From: Magnetofaba australis IT-1
GTDB taxonomy: Bacteria > Pseudomonadota > Magnetococcia > Magnetococcales > Magnetococcaceae
Direction: 5' to 3'
Assembly: GCF_002109495.1 (NCBI RefSeq)
Contig: NZ_LVJN01000018.1
Coordinates: 472,958 to 536,957 of the forward strand
DNA: 64,000 nucleotides
The notes under the pieces were generated by a model. That model was not told the origin of the DNA and did no database searches. It saw only the letters and a program-made list of their open reading frames with translations. Positions within the stretch are counted from its first letter, which is position 1. Every line of letters starts with the position of its first letter. This document shows, in pieces, positions 45,866 to 54,463 of the stretch. Position numbers and translations under genes: made by a program.

Positions 45866-45909
45866 AAAACAAAACGGGCCGCATCGTACGATGCGGCCCG
45901 TTTTGTTTT
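45866..45909 (-). terminator. Terminator at the end of the sugar-locus minus arm
   Basis: A perfect 44-base palindrome (AAAACAAAACGGGCCGCATC and its complement), A-rich on one end and T-rich on the other. It lies 18 bases beyond the minus-strand GT2 stop. Confidence 0.95.
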
Positions 45910-45926
45910 CCCGATCACGCCAGTGT

Positions 45927-46907
45927 TCAGCTCTCGTCTTCGTCGAGATTGATCTTATTATCGATGATATATTGCGGGCGCCCCTGCACGTTGGCGTAGA
46001 TCTGCGCGATGTAGACCCCCAGCACGCCGATGGTGAAGAGAATCACCCCGCCCAGGAACAGCATGGTCACCATGATGGCCGACCATCCGGGCTGGTGCAT
46101 CCCCGTCAGGCGTGTGACGATGATGTAGAGCAGATAGGCGAACGAGCCGCTGGAGACCAGCATCCCCAGCAGCAGCGCAAAGTAGAGCGGGATGGTGGAG
46201 AAGGCGATCACCCCGGAGACAAAGCTGCGCGTGGGGTTGAAGCTGCGCAACAGAGCAAAGTGGGTAACGCCTGCGTAGCGAGCCTGGCGCTCGTAGTAGA
46301 CGAACTCCTGCTTGAAGCCCACCCAGCACACGAGACCGCGCAAGAACGGCTCCTGCTCCTTGATTTTGAGCAGTTCATCCATGGCCCGGCGCGAGATCAG
46401 CTTGAAGTTGCCGGTATCCATGGGGATCTCAATTTCGGAGAAGAAATTGATCACCCGATAGGCGCCGCGCGTGATCGCCATCTTGACGGGGTTTTCGCCA
46501 TGACGGTGAGTACGGGTGGTGTGCACCACTTCCGCCCCTTCGCGCCACTTTTCGATCAAGGTGGGGATCAACTCCGGCGGATCCTGCAGGTCGGCGTCCA
46601 GATAGACAATGGCGTCGCCCTTGGCGTGGCGGAAACCGGCCAGGTTGCCTTGAATCACGCCAAAGCGACGCGAGGTGTTGATCACCTTGATGCGTTTATC
46701 CTCAGCGGCATAGGCGGTGAGGATCTCCAGACTGCGATCCGTTGAGTCATCGTTGACGAAGATCAACTCGTAATCGAGGTTCTCGACCGGGTCCAGGGCG
46801 GCGCGCATGCGCGCGATCAACTCATCAAGCACGCCCTCCTCATTGCGCATGGAGAAGACGGCGGAGAGCAGTTGCGGTTGGGCGGCGTCAGAGTGCTGTT
46901 GGCTCAT
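45927..46907 (-). CDS. GT2 family glycosyltransferase, DPM/GtrB-like
   Basis: A 326-residue enzyme. GT-A domain: SAVFSMRNEEGVLDEL at the start, VNDDSTDRSLEIL (about 50), YLDADLQDPPELIP (about 103, the D-x-D region). Two C-terminal membrane helices (about 235-265 and 275-305) give the GtrB-like form that transfers a sugar to undecaprenyl phosphate on the cytosolic face. It is the last gene of the minus arm, after the split transketolase. It may load the novel sugar made here onto the lipid carrier. Confidence 0.88.
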   Translation of the reverse strand: MSQQHSDAAQPQLLSAVFSMRNEEGVLDELIARMRAALDPVENLDYELIFVNDDSTDRSLEILTAYAAEDKRIKVINTSRRFGVIQGNLAGFRHAKGDAIVYLDADLQDPPELIPTLIEKWREGAEVVHTTRTHRHGENPVKMAITRGAYRVINFFSEIEIPMDTGNFKLISRRAMDELLKIKEQEPFLRGLVCWVGFKQEFVYYERQARYAGVTHFALLRSFNPTRSFVSGVIAFSTIPLYFALLLGMLVSSGSFAYLLYIIVTRLTGMHQPGWSAIMVTMLFLGGVILFTIGVLGVYIAQIYANVQGRPQYIIDNKINLDEDES

Positions 46908-46953
46908 TTGGGTGAATCACTCGGCATAAAGTCAGTGATGGGCAAAGCCCGCA

Positions 46954-47934
46954 TTACATGGCGCGGGCGGCGGCCACATCGGCCATGTTGCGTGACAGCG
47001 CATCCACCAGCGGTTTGTCGCCAAAGCCAGCCAGATCATGCAGATAGTCGCGGGTGCCGAATTTGAAATGGTACTGGTTGTCGAACCCGAACCGCTCCAT
47101 GGGAATGGTGGAGTGGTTATTGTGCAGCAGGTTGGAGACCAGGGAGTCGATGCCGCCGCGATTGGTGAACGCCTCTTCCAAGGTGATGATGCGGTCGTAA
47201 CGGCTCAACGTCTCGAACAGCGCCGCTTCGTTGAGACCTTCGGTGAGCATGTAGAGGTCCACCAGGCCGATGGAGGGGTCTTTCAACCCATCCAGGGTGC
47301 GCAGCGCTTTTTGCGTCATATAGCCGGTGGTCACCAGGCAGACGCGCTCGCCTTGAATCAACTCGTGGAAGCCCTTGGTGAAGTCGAGCATATCCGTGTC
47401 GGTGTAGATCGCTTCGTTGGGCTTGCTATCGCAGCGCAGGTACTTGGGCGAGGCCACATCGCGGGTGGTCTCATAGAAGGCGTGGGAGGTGACCCAGTCC
47501 GCTGGCGAACAGACCGTCAGACGCGGCAGCACGCGCATGGCGCTGATGTCTTCCAGGCAGTGGTGCGTCGGGCCGGAGACGTCATAGCTGACGCCCACGC
47601 CCACCCCCAGCATGGTGACGTTCATGGGCCGCAGATGCTGCGCCAGGGAGAGATTGATGCGGATCTGCTCATAGGCGCGCAGGTAGAACGGCGCGATAGC
47701 CAGCGCATAAACAGTCCAACCTTCATGAGCCAGACCGGCGGCGACGTTGACCAGATTCTGCTCGGCGATGCCGACATTGATGAAGCGATCCTTGAAGTCG
47801 GCGCGGATGTGGTCCAGCACCGGCGCGCCCATGTCCGCCGACAGGAAGAAGATGCGCTCGTCGGTGGCCATCGCTTCATGCACGCGCGCGATGAGCGCAT
47901 CACGCATGGTTTTTTTCCCGCTCATGGTCGCCAT
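46954..47934 (-). CDS. Split transketolase, C-terminal (pyrimidine-binding) subunit
   Basis: A 326-residue protein similar to the C-terminal half of transketolase or 1-deoxyxylulose-5-phosphate synthase: FFLSADMGAPVLDH, INVGIAEQNLVNVAAGLA (about 60, with the catalytic Glu of the TPP pyrimidine site), GVSYDVSGPTHHCLEDISAM (about 120), and a C-terminal domain. GGGAGA precedes the ATG, and TAATG overlaps the end of the partner gene. Together they should form a heterotetramer that transfers a two-carbon ketol unit. The sugar-locus context argues for a biosynthetic acceptor rather than the pentose phosphate pathway. Confidence 0.88.
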   Translation of the reverse strand: MATMSGKKTMRDALIARVHEAMATDERIFFLSADMGAPVLDHIRADFKDRFINVGIAEQNLVNVAAGLAHEGWTVYALAIAPFYLRAYEQIRINLSLAQHLRPMNVTMLGVGVGVSYDVSGPTHHCLEDISAMRVLPRLTVCSPADWVTSHAFYETTRDVASPKYLRCDSKPNEAIYTDTDMLDFTKGFHELIQGERVCLVTTGYMTQKALRTLDGLKDPSIGLVDLYMLTEGLNEAALFETLSRYDRIITLEEAFTNRGGIDSLVSNLLHNNHSTIPMERFGFDNQYHFKFGTRDYLHDLAGFGDKPLVDALSRNMADVAAARAM

Positions 47935-48776
47935 TACGCGTCTCCCTTCGGTTCCTGGGCTTCCAGGTCCGCCAAAATCTCCGCCACCCGTTCGGACTTG
48001 AGGGTGGAGACGTGGCACAGATCGTTATCCAGCAGCTCGGGCACGCCCACGCCTTTCACGGTGTGGGAAATCACCGCGCGCGGACGTCCATCACGGACAT
48101 TCCAGATCTGCTTGAGGCTCTGGTGGGTGGCGGCCATATCATGGCCATCCATCTCCACCACGTTCCAGCCAAACGCTTCCAGCTTCTTGGCCATGGGGTC
48201 GAGCCCCATGACCCGCTTTTGCGCGCCCAGCATGGAGTACTTGTTGTCATCGATGATGAGCATCAAGTTATCCAGGCCGTGGTGGCCGGCGAACATGATC
48301 CCTTCCCACACCGAGCCTTCGTTCATTTCGCCATCGCCATTGATGACGATCACTTGCGACTCGCTCTTCTGCGCGCGCAGGGCCAGGGCCATGCCGCAGC
48401 CCACGCCGACGCCGTGGCCCAGAGAGCCGTTGGTGGTCTCGAAGCCCGGGATGATGGCGTCGGGGATGGCCGACAGGAAGGTGTCGGTGCCGCCGATCTT
48501 CTCCAATTCGGAGACGGGGAAGAAGCCCACGTCGGCCAAAATGGGATAGATGGAGATGACGCCATGGCCCTTGCTCAGGATCAGGCGATCACGTCCGGGC
48601 CAGTGGGGGTCTTTGGGGTCAAACTTCAGCAGGTCGCCATAGTAGAGCGCAGTGAGCATCTCAATGGGCGAGAGCGACGAGGCGATGCGGGTTTCCGGCT
48701 CGCGTTGGTGCAAGCGGAACATCTCCTTGCGCACCCAGTGCGCTTTGGCGGATAGGGCTTTGAGGGTGGCGTCCAT
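47934..48776 (-). CDS. Split transketolase, N-terminal (thiamine-diphosphate-binding) subunit
   Basis: A protein of about 280 residues with ILSKGHGVISIYP, SLGHGVGVGCGMALALRAQ and the TPP-binding motif NGDGEMNEGSVWEG ... DDN (about 142-172). These are N-terminal transketolase features. I chose ATG 48776, which AAGGAAG precedes; a GTG at 48803 abuts the aminotransferase-like stop. The next gene overlaps by one base. It is encoded directly after the DegT-like gene, which suggests sequential action. Confidence 0.88.
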   Translation of the reverse strand: MDATLKALSAKAHWVRKEMFRLHQREPETRIASSLSPIEMLTALYYGDLLKFDPKDPHWPGRDRLILSKGHGVISIYPILADVGFFPVSELEKIGGTDTFLSAIPDAIIPGFETTNGSLGHGVGVGCGMALALRAQKSESQVIVINGDGEMNEGSVWEGIMFAGHHGLDNLMLIIDDNKYSMLGAQKRVMGLDPMAKKLEAFGWNVVEMDGHDMAATHQSLKQIWNVRDGRPRAVISHTVKGVGVPELLDNDLCHVSTLKSERVAEILADLEAQEPKGDA

Positions 48777-48803
48777 GGGCTGCCAATCTTCCTTTTTATA
48801 CAC

Positions 48804-49976
48804 TTAGATGCTGTTGAGCACCTTGCACAGTTCCAGAACCTGCTCTTCGCTCATGCTGGGGTAGTTGCCCACATAGTAGCCGTAGTAATGGATATGCTCC
48901 ACTTCCGGGTACTCCAGCCACTCGTTTTCGCGAATGTAGGGACGCACGTAGGGTTGGCGCACCTGGTTGCCGCCGCCAGCGCTGCCGCGGCGGAACTCCA
49001 CCCCTTCGTCGCGCATCTTCTTCTCCAGACGATCGCGCAGGGCCGGATCCTTCTCTTTGAGGATCAGGTTGAAGGCGTAGTTGCTGCTGCCTTCCAGGAC
49101 GAAGTCGGTGAAGTAGATGTTGGGATCCAGATTCTTGATCAACAGGGTGAAATTGCGCGTGCGCAGGGCGTTGTTGGCGTCCAGACGGGGCAGGGCGCTG
49201 CGGCCCAGCACGGCGCCGATTTCGGTGTTGCGGGTGTTGATGGCCGGGTAGGCGAAGATGAAATCAGGCGACAGCTCCGGGTTCTCATCGATCCACTTCT
49301 GACGGATCTCATCGTTCTGAATCTCCCGCGTCATGCCGTGGGAGCGCAGCGCCAGAATGGCGTTGTAGAACGCCTCATCGTTGGTGCAGACCATGCCGCC
49401 TTCGATGGTGCTCATGTGGTGGGCAAAGTAGAACGAGAAGTTGGAGGCCAGACCGATGGAGCCCAGCTTCTTGCCCTTATGGGTGGCGCCGTGGGATTCG
49501 CACACGTCCTCGATCAGGGGCACGCCGCGCTTCTCCAGTTCGCTCACCAGACGGTCGGAGAGGCCATTGAAGCCCTGCGCGTGGGTGAGGAACACCGCGC
49601 GGGTGTTATCGTTGATTTTGGCCAGCACCTGATCTTCATCCATGGCCAGGGTGCGTGGATTGATGTCCACGAACACCGGTTTCAGGCCCTGCAGAATCAC
49701 CGAGGAGATGTCCGACACCCAGGTCAGGGCGGGGACCAGGACTTCGCCTTCGCCATACAGGTGGCGGATGGCGCCCATGGTCAGCAGGTTGGCGGCGGCG
49801 CCGGAGCTGACGAAGACGCTGTATTTGACGCCCAGCCACTCGGACCACTCCTGTTGGAACGCGCGCACTTCGCCGGCCTGGGTCAGTCGCGGCATGTCCT
49901 GTTTGAGGAATTCGATCAGATTATCGAGGTCTTCGCGCAGGATATTGTCAACCATCAAGGGCCATTTCATTGTCAT
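48804..49976 (-). CDS. DegT/DnrJ/EryC1-fold PLP/PMP enzyme with His at the catalytic Lys position, ColD/RfbH-like dehydratase
   Basis: A 390-residue DegT/AHBA-family enzyme. Cofactor-site features are VSSGAAANLLTMGA (about 60), PLIEDVCESHGATHKGK (about 155) and SFYFAHHMSTIEGGM (about 185). In sugar aminotransferases the last segment has a Lys forming the PLP Schiff base; here the aligned residue is His, as in GDP-4-keto-6-deoxymannose 3-dehydratase ColD and RfbH. This predicts 3-deoxygenation of a 4-keto sugar, not transamination. No iron-sulfur Cys cluster of the E1 type is evident. GGAG before ATG sets the start. It precedes the split transketolase. Confidence 0.85.
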   Translation of the reverse strand: MTMKWPLMVDNILREDLDNLIEFLKQDMPRLTQAGEVRAFQQEWSEWLGVKYSVFVSSGAAANLLTMGAIRHLYGEGEVLVPALTWVSDISSVILQGLKPVFVDINPRTLAMDEDQVLAKINDNTRAVFLTHAQGFNGLSDRLVSELEKRGVPLIEDVCESHGATHKGKKLGSIGLASNFSFYFAHHMSTIEGGMVCTNDEAFYNAILALRSHGMTREIQNDEIRQKWIDENPELSPDFIFAYPAINTRNTEIGAVLGRSALPRLDANNALRTRNFTLLIKNLDPNIYFTDFVLEGSSNYAFNLILKEKDPALRDRLEKKMRDEGVEFRRGSAGGGNQVRQPYVRPYIRENEWLEYPEVEHIHYYGYYVGNYPSMSEEQVLELCKVLNSI

Positions 49977-50044
49977 ATCGCTCCGTGAGGCGTGTGATTG
50001 CCTAATCTTTATATTGAGGTCGCTGCCTGCGTGCGGCGAGGGGG

Positions 50045-50566
50045 TTAGATGCCCTCTTTATCACGCAGGGAGAGAATCGGGTTTTGCACCGGCCAGTAGA
50101 CATTGAATCGGGGGTCGTCCCACTTGATGGTGAACTGGCTGTCGCGATCGTAGTATTGGCTCTGTTTGTAGGAGAGCATGCCCAGCTCGGACATGATCAC
50201 ATGGCCCATGGCGCAGCCGGGGGGGACAAACAGTTGGTAGCGGTTGCTCATGGTGACGGCAAAGCCCTGGGATTTGCCGTAGGTGGGCGAATCCTCACGG
50301 GCGTCGAGAATCACCACCCACAGACGACCGTACGGGCAGCAGACCATTTTATGGGTCTTCCAGTCGCCATGGAAGCCGCGCAGCACGTGTTGGTGGGACC
50401 AGGAGAGGTCGTCCTGCACCCATTTAACGTCGATGCCCGCCTTTTCATAGGCTTCTTGATGCCAAGTCTCCACGAAGCCGCCGCGAAAATCTTCAAAGTT
50501 CGTCAGGGGCTTGATCAGCAACACGCCTTCCAATTGGGTTTTGCTGACGTCGAGGACTTCTGACAT
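50045..50566 (-). CDS. Cupin sugar epimerase, RmlC/dTDP-4-dehydrorhamnose 3,5-epimerase-like
   Basis: A 173-residue cupin. The RmlC-like core has DFRGGFVETWHQEAY, LSWSHQHVLRGFHGDWKTHK (catalytic His in RGFH, about residue 59), CPYGRLWVVILDARE and FVPPGCAMGHVIMS. RmlC family enzymes epimerise at C3 and/or C5 of NDP-4-keto sugars. AAGGAG before ATG at 50566 decides the start over a longer frame. It is the first gene of the minus arm and fits epimerising a 4-keto intermediate. Confidence 0.85.
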   Translation of the reverse strand: MSEVLDVSKTQLEGVLLIKPLTNFEDFRGGFVETWHQEAYEKAGIDVKWVQDDLSWSHQHVLRGFHGDWKTHKMVCCPYGRLWVVILDAREDSPTYGKSQGFAVTMSNRYQLFVPPGCAMGHVIMSELGMLSYKQSQYYDRDSQFTIKWDDPRFNVYWPVQNPILSLRDKEGI

Positions 50567-50837
50567 AAGAGTGCTCCTTGCAAGAAAACAGTATGATAAA
50601 CGCGGCGCCATCTATAATAAATGGTGATGCGCCCGCGTTTGCGCCTGGAATGAAACAGAGGCCTTTGGGTTGCGCCACTATACGCACCGCGCAATGACGG
50701 CGCAAGGCGGCTTGCGCACAGCGATAGGGGGGCGTATCTTGGCCAGATTCCAGTAGCGTGATGCGGGGGTTCGCCTCGTATCCGTCCGTTTTGACACTGC
50801 GCGTTTAGACCTCCTATCCAGACGAGTTTCCAATATC
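50567..50837. promoter_or_regulatory. Divergent control region of the sugar locus
   Basis: A 271-base gap between outward-facing operons. I see no gene. Candidate AT-rich patches are at 50588-50625 (CAGTATGATAAACG ... CTATAATAAATGG) for the minus arm; TATAAT within this patch reads on the plus strand. No clear promoter for the plus arm was found. Confidence 0.4.
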
Positions 50838-52358
50838 ATGGCCCAGCCCCTGGACGTTCTCTTTATCAATCCCGGCGACCGCAAACAACTTTATCAAAAT
50901 TTGGGCGACGGCATGTCCGCCATTGAGCCGCCCATCTATTCGGCCATGTTCGCCGATTACATGCGTCGCAAAGGCTACTCCGTCGCCATTTACGACACCC
51001 CGGCCATGTCCGGCCCCGCCGAACACGCCGCGCGCGCCGCCGTAGAGGACTATAAAGCGCGTTTGATCGTGATTCCGGTGTATGGGTTCCAACCGTCGGC
51101 GTCGACGCAGAACATGTCCAGCGCCGGTAAGATCGCGAAGCTGATTAAAGAGGCCTCTCCCGCGCAGAAGATTCTCATCACCGGCACCCATCCAGCGGCG
51201 CTGCCCAAGCGCACCCTGATGGAGGAGGCGGTGGACTACGTGTGCGACGGCGAAGGCCCGATCACCATCGAAGCGGTGGTCGAGGCCCTCAAGGGCTCCG
51301 GCGACGTCAGCCGCGCCCCGGCGTTGTGGCGCATCGAAGATGGCGAGGTGATCCCGCCCCAGGCCGCCGCGCCGCTGATCACCGATCTGGACGGGACCAT
51401 GCCGCTGCCAGCGTGGGATCTGCTGCCCATGGATCGCTATCGCGCGCACAACTGGCACTGTTTTGATCACATCGATCAACGCCAGCCCTATGCCTCGCTC
51501 TACACCACCCTGGGCTGTCCATTTAAATGCAACTTCTGCTGCATCAACGCCCCCTTCGGCAAACCCAGCTACCGCATGTGGAGCCCGGAGACGGTGGTGG
51601 CGATGATCGGCAATCTGGTCAAGAATTACGGCGTCAAGAACATCAAGTTCGTCGATGAGATGTTCGTGCTCAACAAGCGCCATGTGGAGGCGATCTGCGA
51701 CGGCATCATCGCCAACGGCTATGACGTCAATATCTGGGCCTACGCCCGCGTCGACACCGCCTATCCTGAGTTGCTGGATAAAATGCGCGCGGCGGGCATC
51801 AACTGGTTAGCCCTGGGCATCGAAAGCGCCAGCGACTTCGTGCGTGACGGCGCCGAAAAGAGCCTGAATGACTCCGAGATCGTGCAGGCGGTGCGGCGGG
51901 TGGAGGATGCGGGCATTCACGTGCTGGGCAACTACATCTTCGGTCTGCCTGACGACACTCTGGAGTCGATGCAGCGCACCCTGGACATGGCCCTGGAGCT
52001 CAAGAGCGCTTTTATCAACTTCTACTCGGCCATGGCCTATCCCGGCTCGCAACTCTACACCGAAGCGGTGTCCAAAGGCGCCAAACTGCCCGAGCAGTGG
52101 CACCACTTCTCGCAGCACGCCTATGACACCCTGCCGCTGGCCAACGATCAGCTCAGCGCAGGCGAGATTCTGGCCTTCCGCGACTACGCCTTCGATCGCT
52201 ATTTCCACGATCAAGGCTATCTCTCCATGGTGGAGAAGCGTTTCGGGACCAATGTGCTGGATCACATCAAGGAGATGCGCGCCATGACGCTGCCGCGCAA
52301 GCTGCTGGATGAGGATCCCAGTCTGATGGCCAACCTGCGCGCGCGGGATAACGCGTGA
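50838..52358 (+). CDS. B12-binding-domain radical SAM protein
   Basis: A 506-residue enzyme. The N-terminal 150 residues form a Rossmann-like cobalamin-binding region (LFINPGDRKQLYQNL ... ILITGTHPAALPKRTLM). The radical SAM domain starts near residue 220 with the cluster motif CPFKCNFC; FVDEMFVLNKRHVEAIC and GLPDDTLESMQRTL follow, the usual BchE/HpnJ-like order. Such enzymes do methylations, rearrangements or couplings on inert carbon. The substrate is unknown, but its place at the head of the plus arm suggests work on the sugar or lipid. The stop overlaps the next start (GTGA). Confidence 0.88.
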   Translation: MAQPLDVLFINPGDRKQLYQNLGDGMSAIEPPIYSAMFADYMRRKGYSVAIYDTPAMSGPAEHAARAAVEDYKARLIVIPVYGFQPSASTQNMSSAGKIAKLIKEASPAQKILITGTHPAALPKRTLMEEAVDYVCDGEGPITIEAVVEALKGSGDVSRAPALWRIEDGEVIPPQAAAPLITDLDGTMPLPAWDLLPMDRYRAHNWHCFDHIDQRQPYASLYTTLGCPFKCNFCCINAPFGKPSYRMWSPETVVAMIGNLVKNYGVKNIKFVDEMFVLNKRHVEAICDGIIANGYDVNIWAYARVDTAYPELLDKMRAAGINWLALGIESASDFVRDGAEKSLNDSEIVQAVRRVEDAGIHVLGNYIFGLPDDTLESMQRTLDMALELKSAFINFYSAMAYPGSQLYTEAVSKGAKLPEQWHHFSQHAYDTLPLANDQLSAGEILAFRDYAFDRYFHDQGYLSMVEKRFGTNVLDHIKEMRAMTLPRKLLDEDPSLMANLRARDNA

Positions 52359-54355
52359 TCAATCTGAATCCGTGGCGGGGGCGCGAGCCCCTGGCCTTGG
52401 CGCTCACGGCGGCCCTCGTTGTGCTGTGGCCGTTGTGGGCGTTTTGGCGTTTTGATCTGGAGTTGATCTATCACGAATCGGAGCTGCTGCTCGGTGTGCT
52501 GGTGCACAATGGAGCGCTCTCCGTCGATCCGGCGTTTCCCGTCACCATCTACGCCACCCGCATCCCGTCGCTACTGGCGGATCTCATTGGCGTCGCCGAA
52601 TCCGCCACCGGCATTTCTGTATTCAGTTGGCTCACTCTCCTGTTTGCCGCGCAAATTGGCGGCACGCTGGCGGCGATTACGCTGCTGGGCCGACGCGTAA
52701 CCGGCTCCCATGTGGGCGCTGCGGCGGCGCTGCTCATCATTCTCTCCGCCGGTCCCTTGCTGACCCTGGCGGCCCCCTACGGTTTTGTGCTGTTCAAAAG
52801 CCATCAAATCGGCGCGCTGGGGCAACTTCCCGGGGTGCTGGCGTTGGCGGCTCTTGCCTATAACCGGCGTTTGCTCGCCTATGCCCTGGCGGGTCTGAGC
52901 GCGTGGATCTACCCCACCTATTTTGGTCTGGTTCTGCTGGCGTTATGGGGCATGGAGCTACTCGCCAAGCCGATCTCCTGGCGCGCCATCGGCCAGGGGA
53001 GCGCGCTGTGCGTGGCTCTGGCTATTCCAGGATTGTGGAAACTGCTCACAGTGCTGGGCGCCTCCGGCGCAGTGGTCTTAGCGGCGGATCAGGCGTTGTG
53101 GATGGAGCTGGTGGGCAATGGTCACTACGCCACGCAGTACTATCCCTGGCGCGAGCCCATGCAGATGGCGCAGATGGTCGTGCTGGCCCTCACCACGCTG
53201 CTGCTGATGCGGGCGGCGACGCCACAACAGACCGCTCCTGGTCTTGATCTGCTCAAACGCGTGACCTGGGGCGTGCTGGGCATGATCCTGCTGGCCTGGG
53301 CGGCGGCGCTGGTGGGCGCGTTGATGCACTGGATGACTCTCAGCGCCGCCACTTTGCCGCGCGGCGGTTTTCTGTTGGCGCCGTTGGCGGTGATTTGGCT
53401 GGTGGGCGCCCTTGCGCAGGCGATGCGTGGCGGCGGCGTGGGCGCGGCATCCGGGTTGGGGCTGGGGGTGGCTTTGGCCGCCGCCATGCTGCTGCGCGGC
53501 GATCTCTGGATGGCGGCCCCACTCATGGCGGCGCTGCTGTGGGGGATGGCCGTCAAGCCGCAAACTCGACTGTTCGCCTGGGCGGGGTTGGCCCTGTTCT
53601 GGGCGTTGGTTGCGTGGCGATTCGCCCAGATGGGGCCCTCCAAGCAGTTGCTGCTGCTCGCTGTGGCGACGGCGCTGCTGCAGTGGCGTTTGCTGCTGTG
53701 GCGGCCCGGCAATCCAGCGGCCTCTGGGAGCGAATCTGGGCGCTTGTTGCCGGTGGCGATGGCGGGTTTTGTCGCTGTGGCGCTACTGCTGGATGTGTGG
53801 GGCGTGAGCGCGTTTGCGTCCATGCAAAAGACGCGCTTTGCCAGCGCCATCGCCTTTGCCCGTGACGCCGGGGAGTGGATTCAGCGCAACGCGCCCCTTG
53901 GCGCAGTCGTTCTGGCGCCGCCCTATGCCGACACCAGCAACGATAAAATGATGTTGCGGGCGAGTCTGGCCGATAGCTGGACCTTCTTGGCCATGTCCAA
54001 TTTCCCCGCCGCCATCCCCGCTGTGCGCCAAATCGCCGACAGCGTATACGGATATACGGATTTGCGGGCCTTCTATCGGGATTCGAAACAGTTCAATGCG
54101 CGCAGCGATGTGACGTTGCTGCAACGCTACATGGCGGTGCTGGATATGGCGCGCATCCGCGCATTGCGCGCGCGCTATCCGCAATGGACCATTCTGGTGA
54201 CGCCAACGCCAGGCCAGCCGCCCGCGCACGACTGTTTGGAAGACGCCTGTGCGCAGCTGCCGCTTACGCCGGAGTTGCCGTTGCCAATACTCCATCGCAG
54301 TGAGGCATTCGTGATTTATGACGTCTCTGGCGTTGATGGGAGTGAGGCCGGTTGA
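52355..54355 (+). CDS. Large polytopic membrane protein, GT-C-like
   Basis: A 666-residue protein with about 12-14 hydrophobic helices (about 15-490) and a C-terminal soluble domain (about 500-660). An early loop after helix 1 carries acidic ELIYHESELLLG, where GT-C enzymes have an acidic catalytic motif. The C-terminal domain includes AGEWIQRNAPLGAVVLAPPY. This shape fits polyprenyl-phosphate sugar-dependent transferases, but I cannot assign a named family. Its start (GTG) overlaps the radical SAM stop, so the two are coupled. Confidence 0.65.
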   Translation: MINLNPWRGREPLALALTAALVVLWPLWAFWRFDLELIYHESELLLGVLVHNGALSVDPAFPVTIYATRIPSLLADLIGVAESATGISVFSWLTLLFAAQIGGTLAAITLLGRRVTGSHVGAAAALLIILSAGPLLTLAAPYGFVLFKSHQIGALGQLPGVLALAALAYNRRLLAYALAGLSAWIYPTYFGLVLLALWGMELLAKPISWRAIGQGSALCVALAIPGLWKLLTVLGASGAVVLAADQALWMELVGNGHYATQYYPWREPMQMAQMVVLALTTLLLMRAATPQQTAPGLDLLKRVTWGVLGMILLAWAAALVGALMHWMTLSAATLPRGGFLLAPLAVIWLVGALAQAMRGGGVGAASGLGLGVALAAAMLLRGDLWMAAPLMAALLWGMAVKPQTRLFAWAGLALFWALVAWRFAQMGPSKQLLLLAVATALLQWRLLLWRPGNPAASGSESGRLLPVAMAGFVAVALLLDVWGVSAFASMQKTRFASAIAFARDAGEWIQRNAPLGAVVLAPPYADTSNDKMMLRASLADSWTFLAMSNFPAAIPAVRQIADSVYGYTDLRAFYRDSKQFNARSDVTLLQRYMAVLDMARIRALRARYPQWTILVTPTPGQPPAHDCLEDACAQLPLTPELPLPILHRSEAFVIYDVSGVDGSEAG

Positions 54356-54463
54356 CATCCAGCGGCGGCATAACGATAATAGCCCCCTTTTTTCCACATA
54401 GGACGTCGCGATTCGCGCGCGTTCCATCGTATTCAGCAATCACGATCTCAGGAGTGTGACACC

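Noticed and set aside
47038-48549. A 503-codon plus-strand frame over the split transketolase
   Set aside because: The minus strand carries clear transketolase motifs; the plus product has no family signal.
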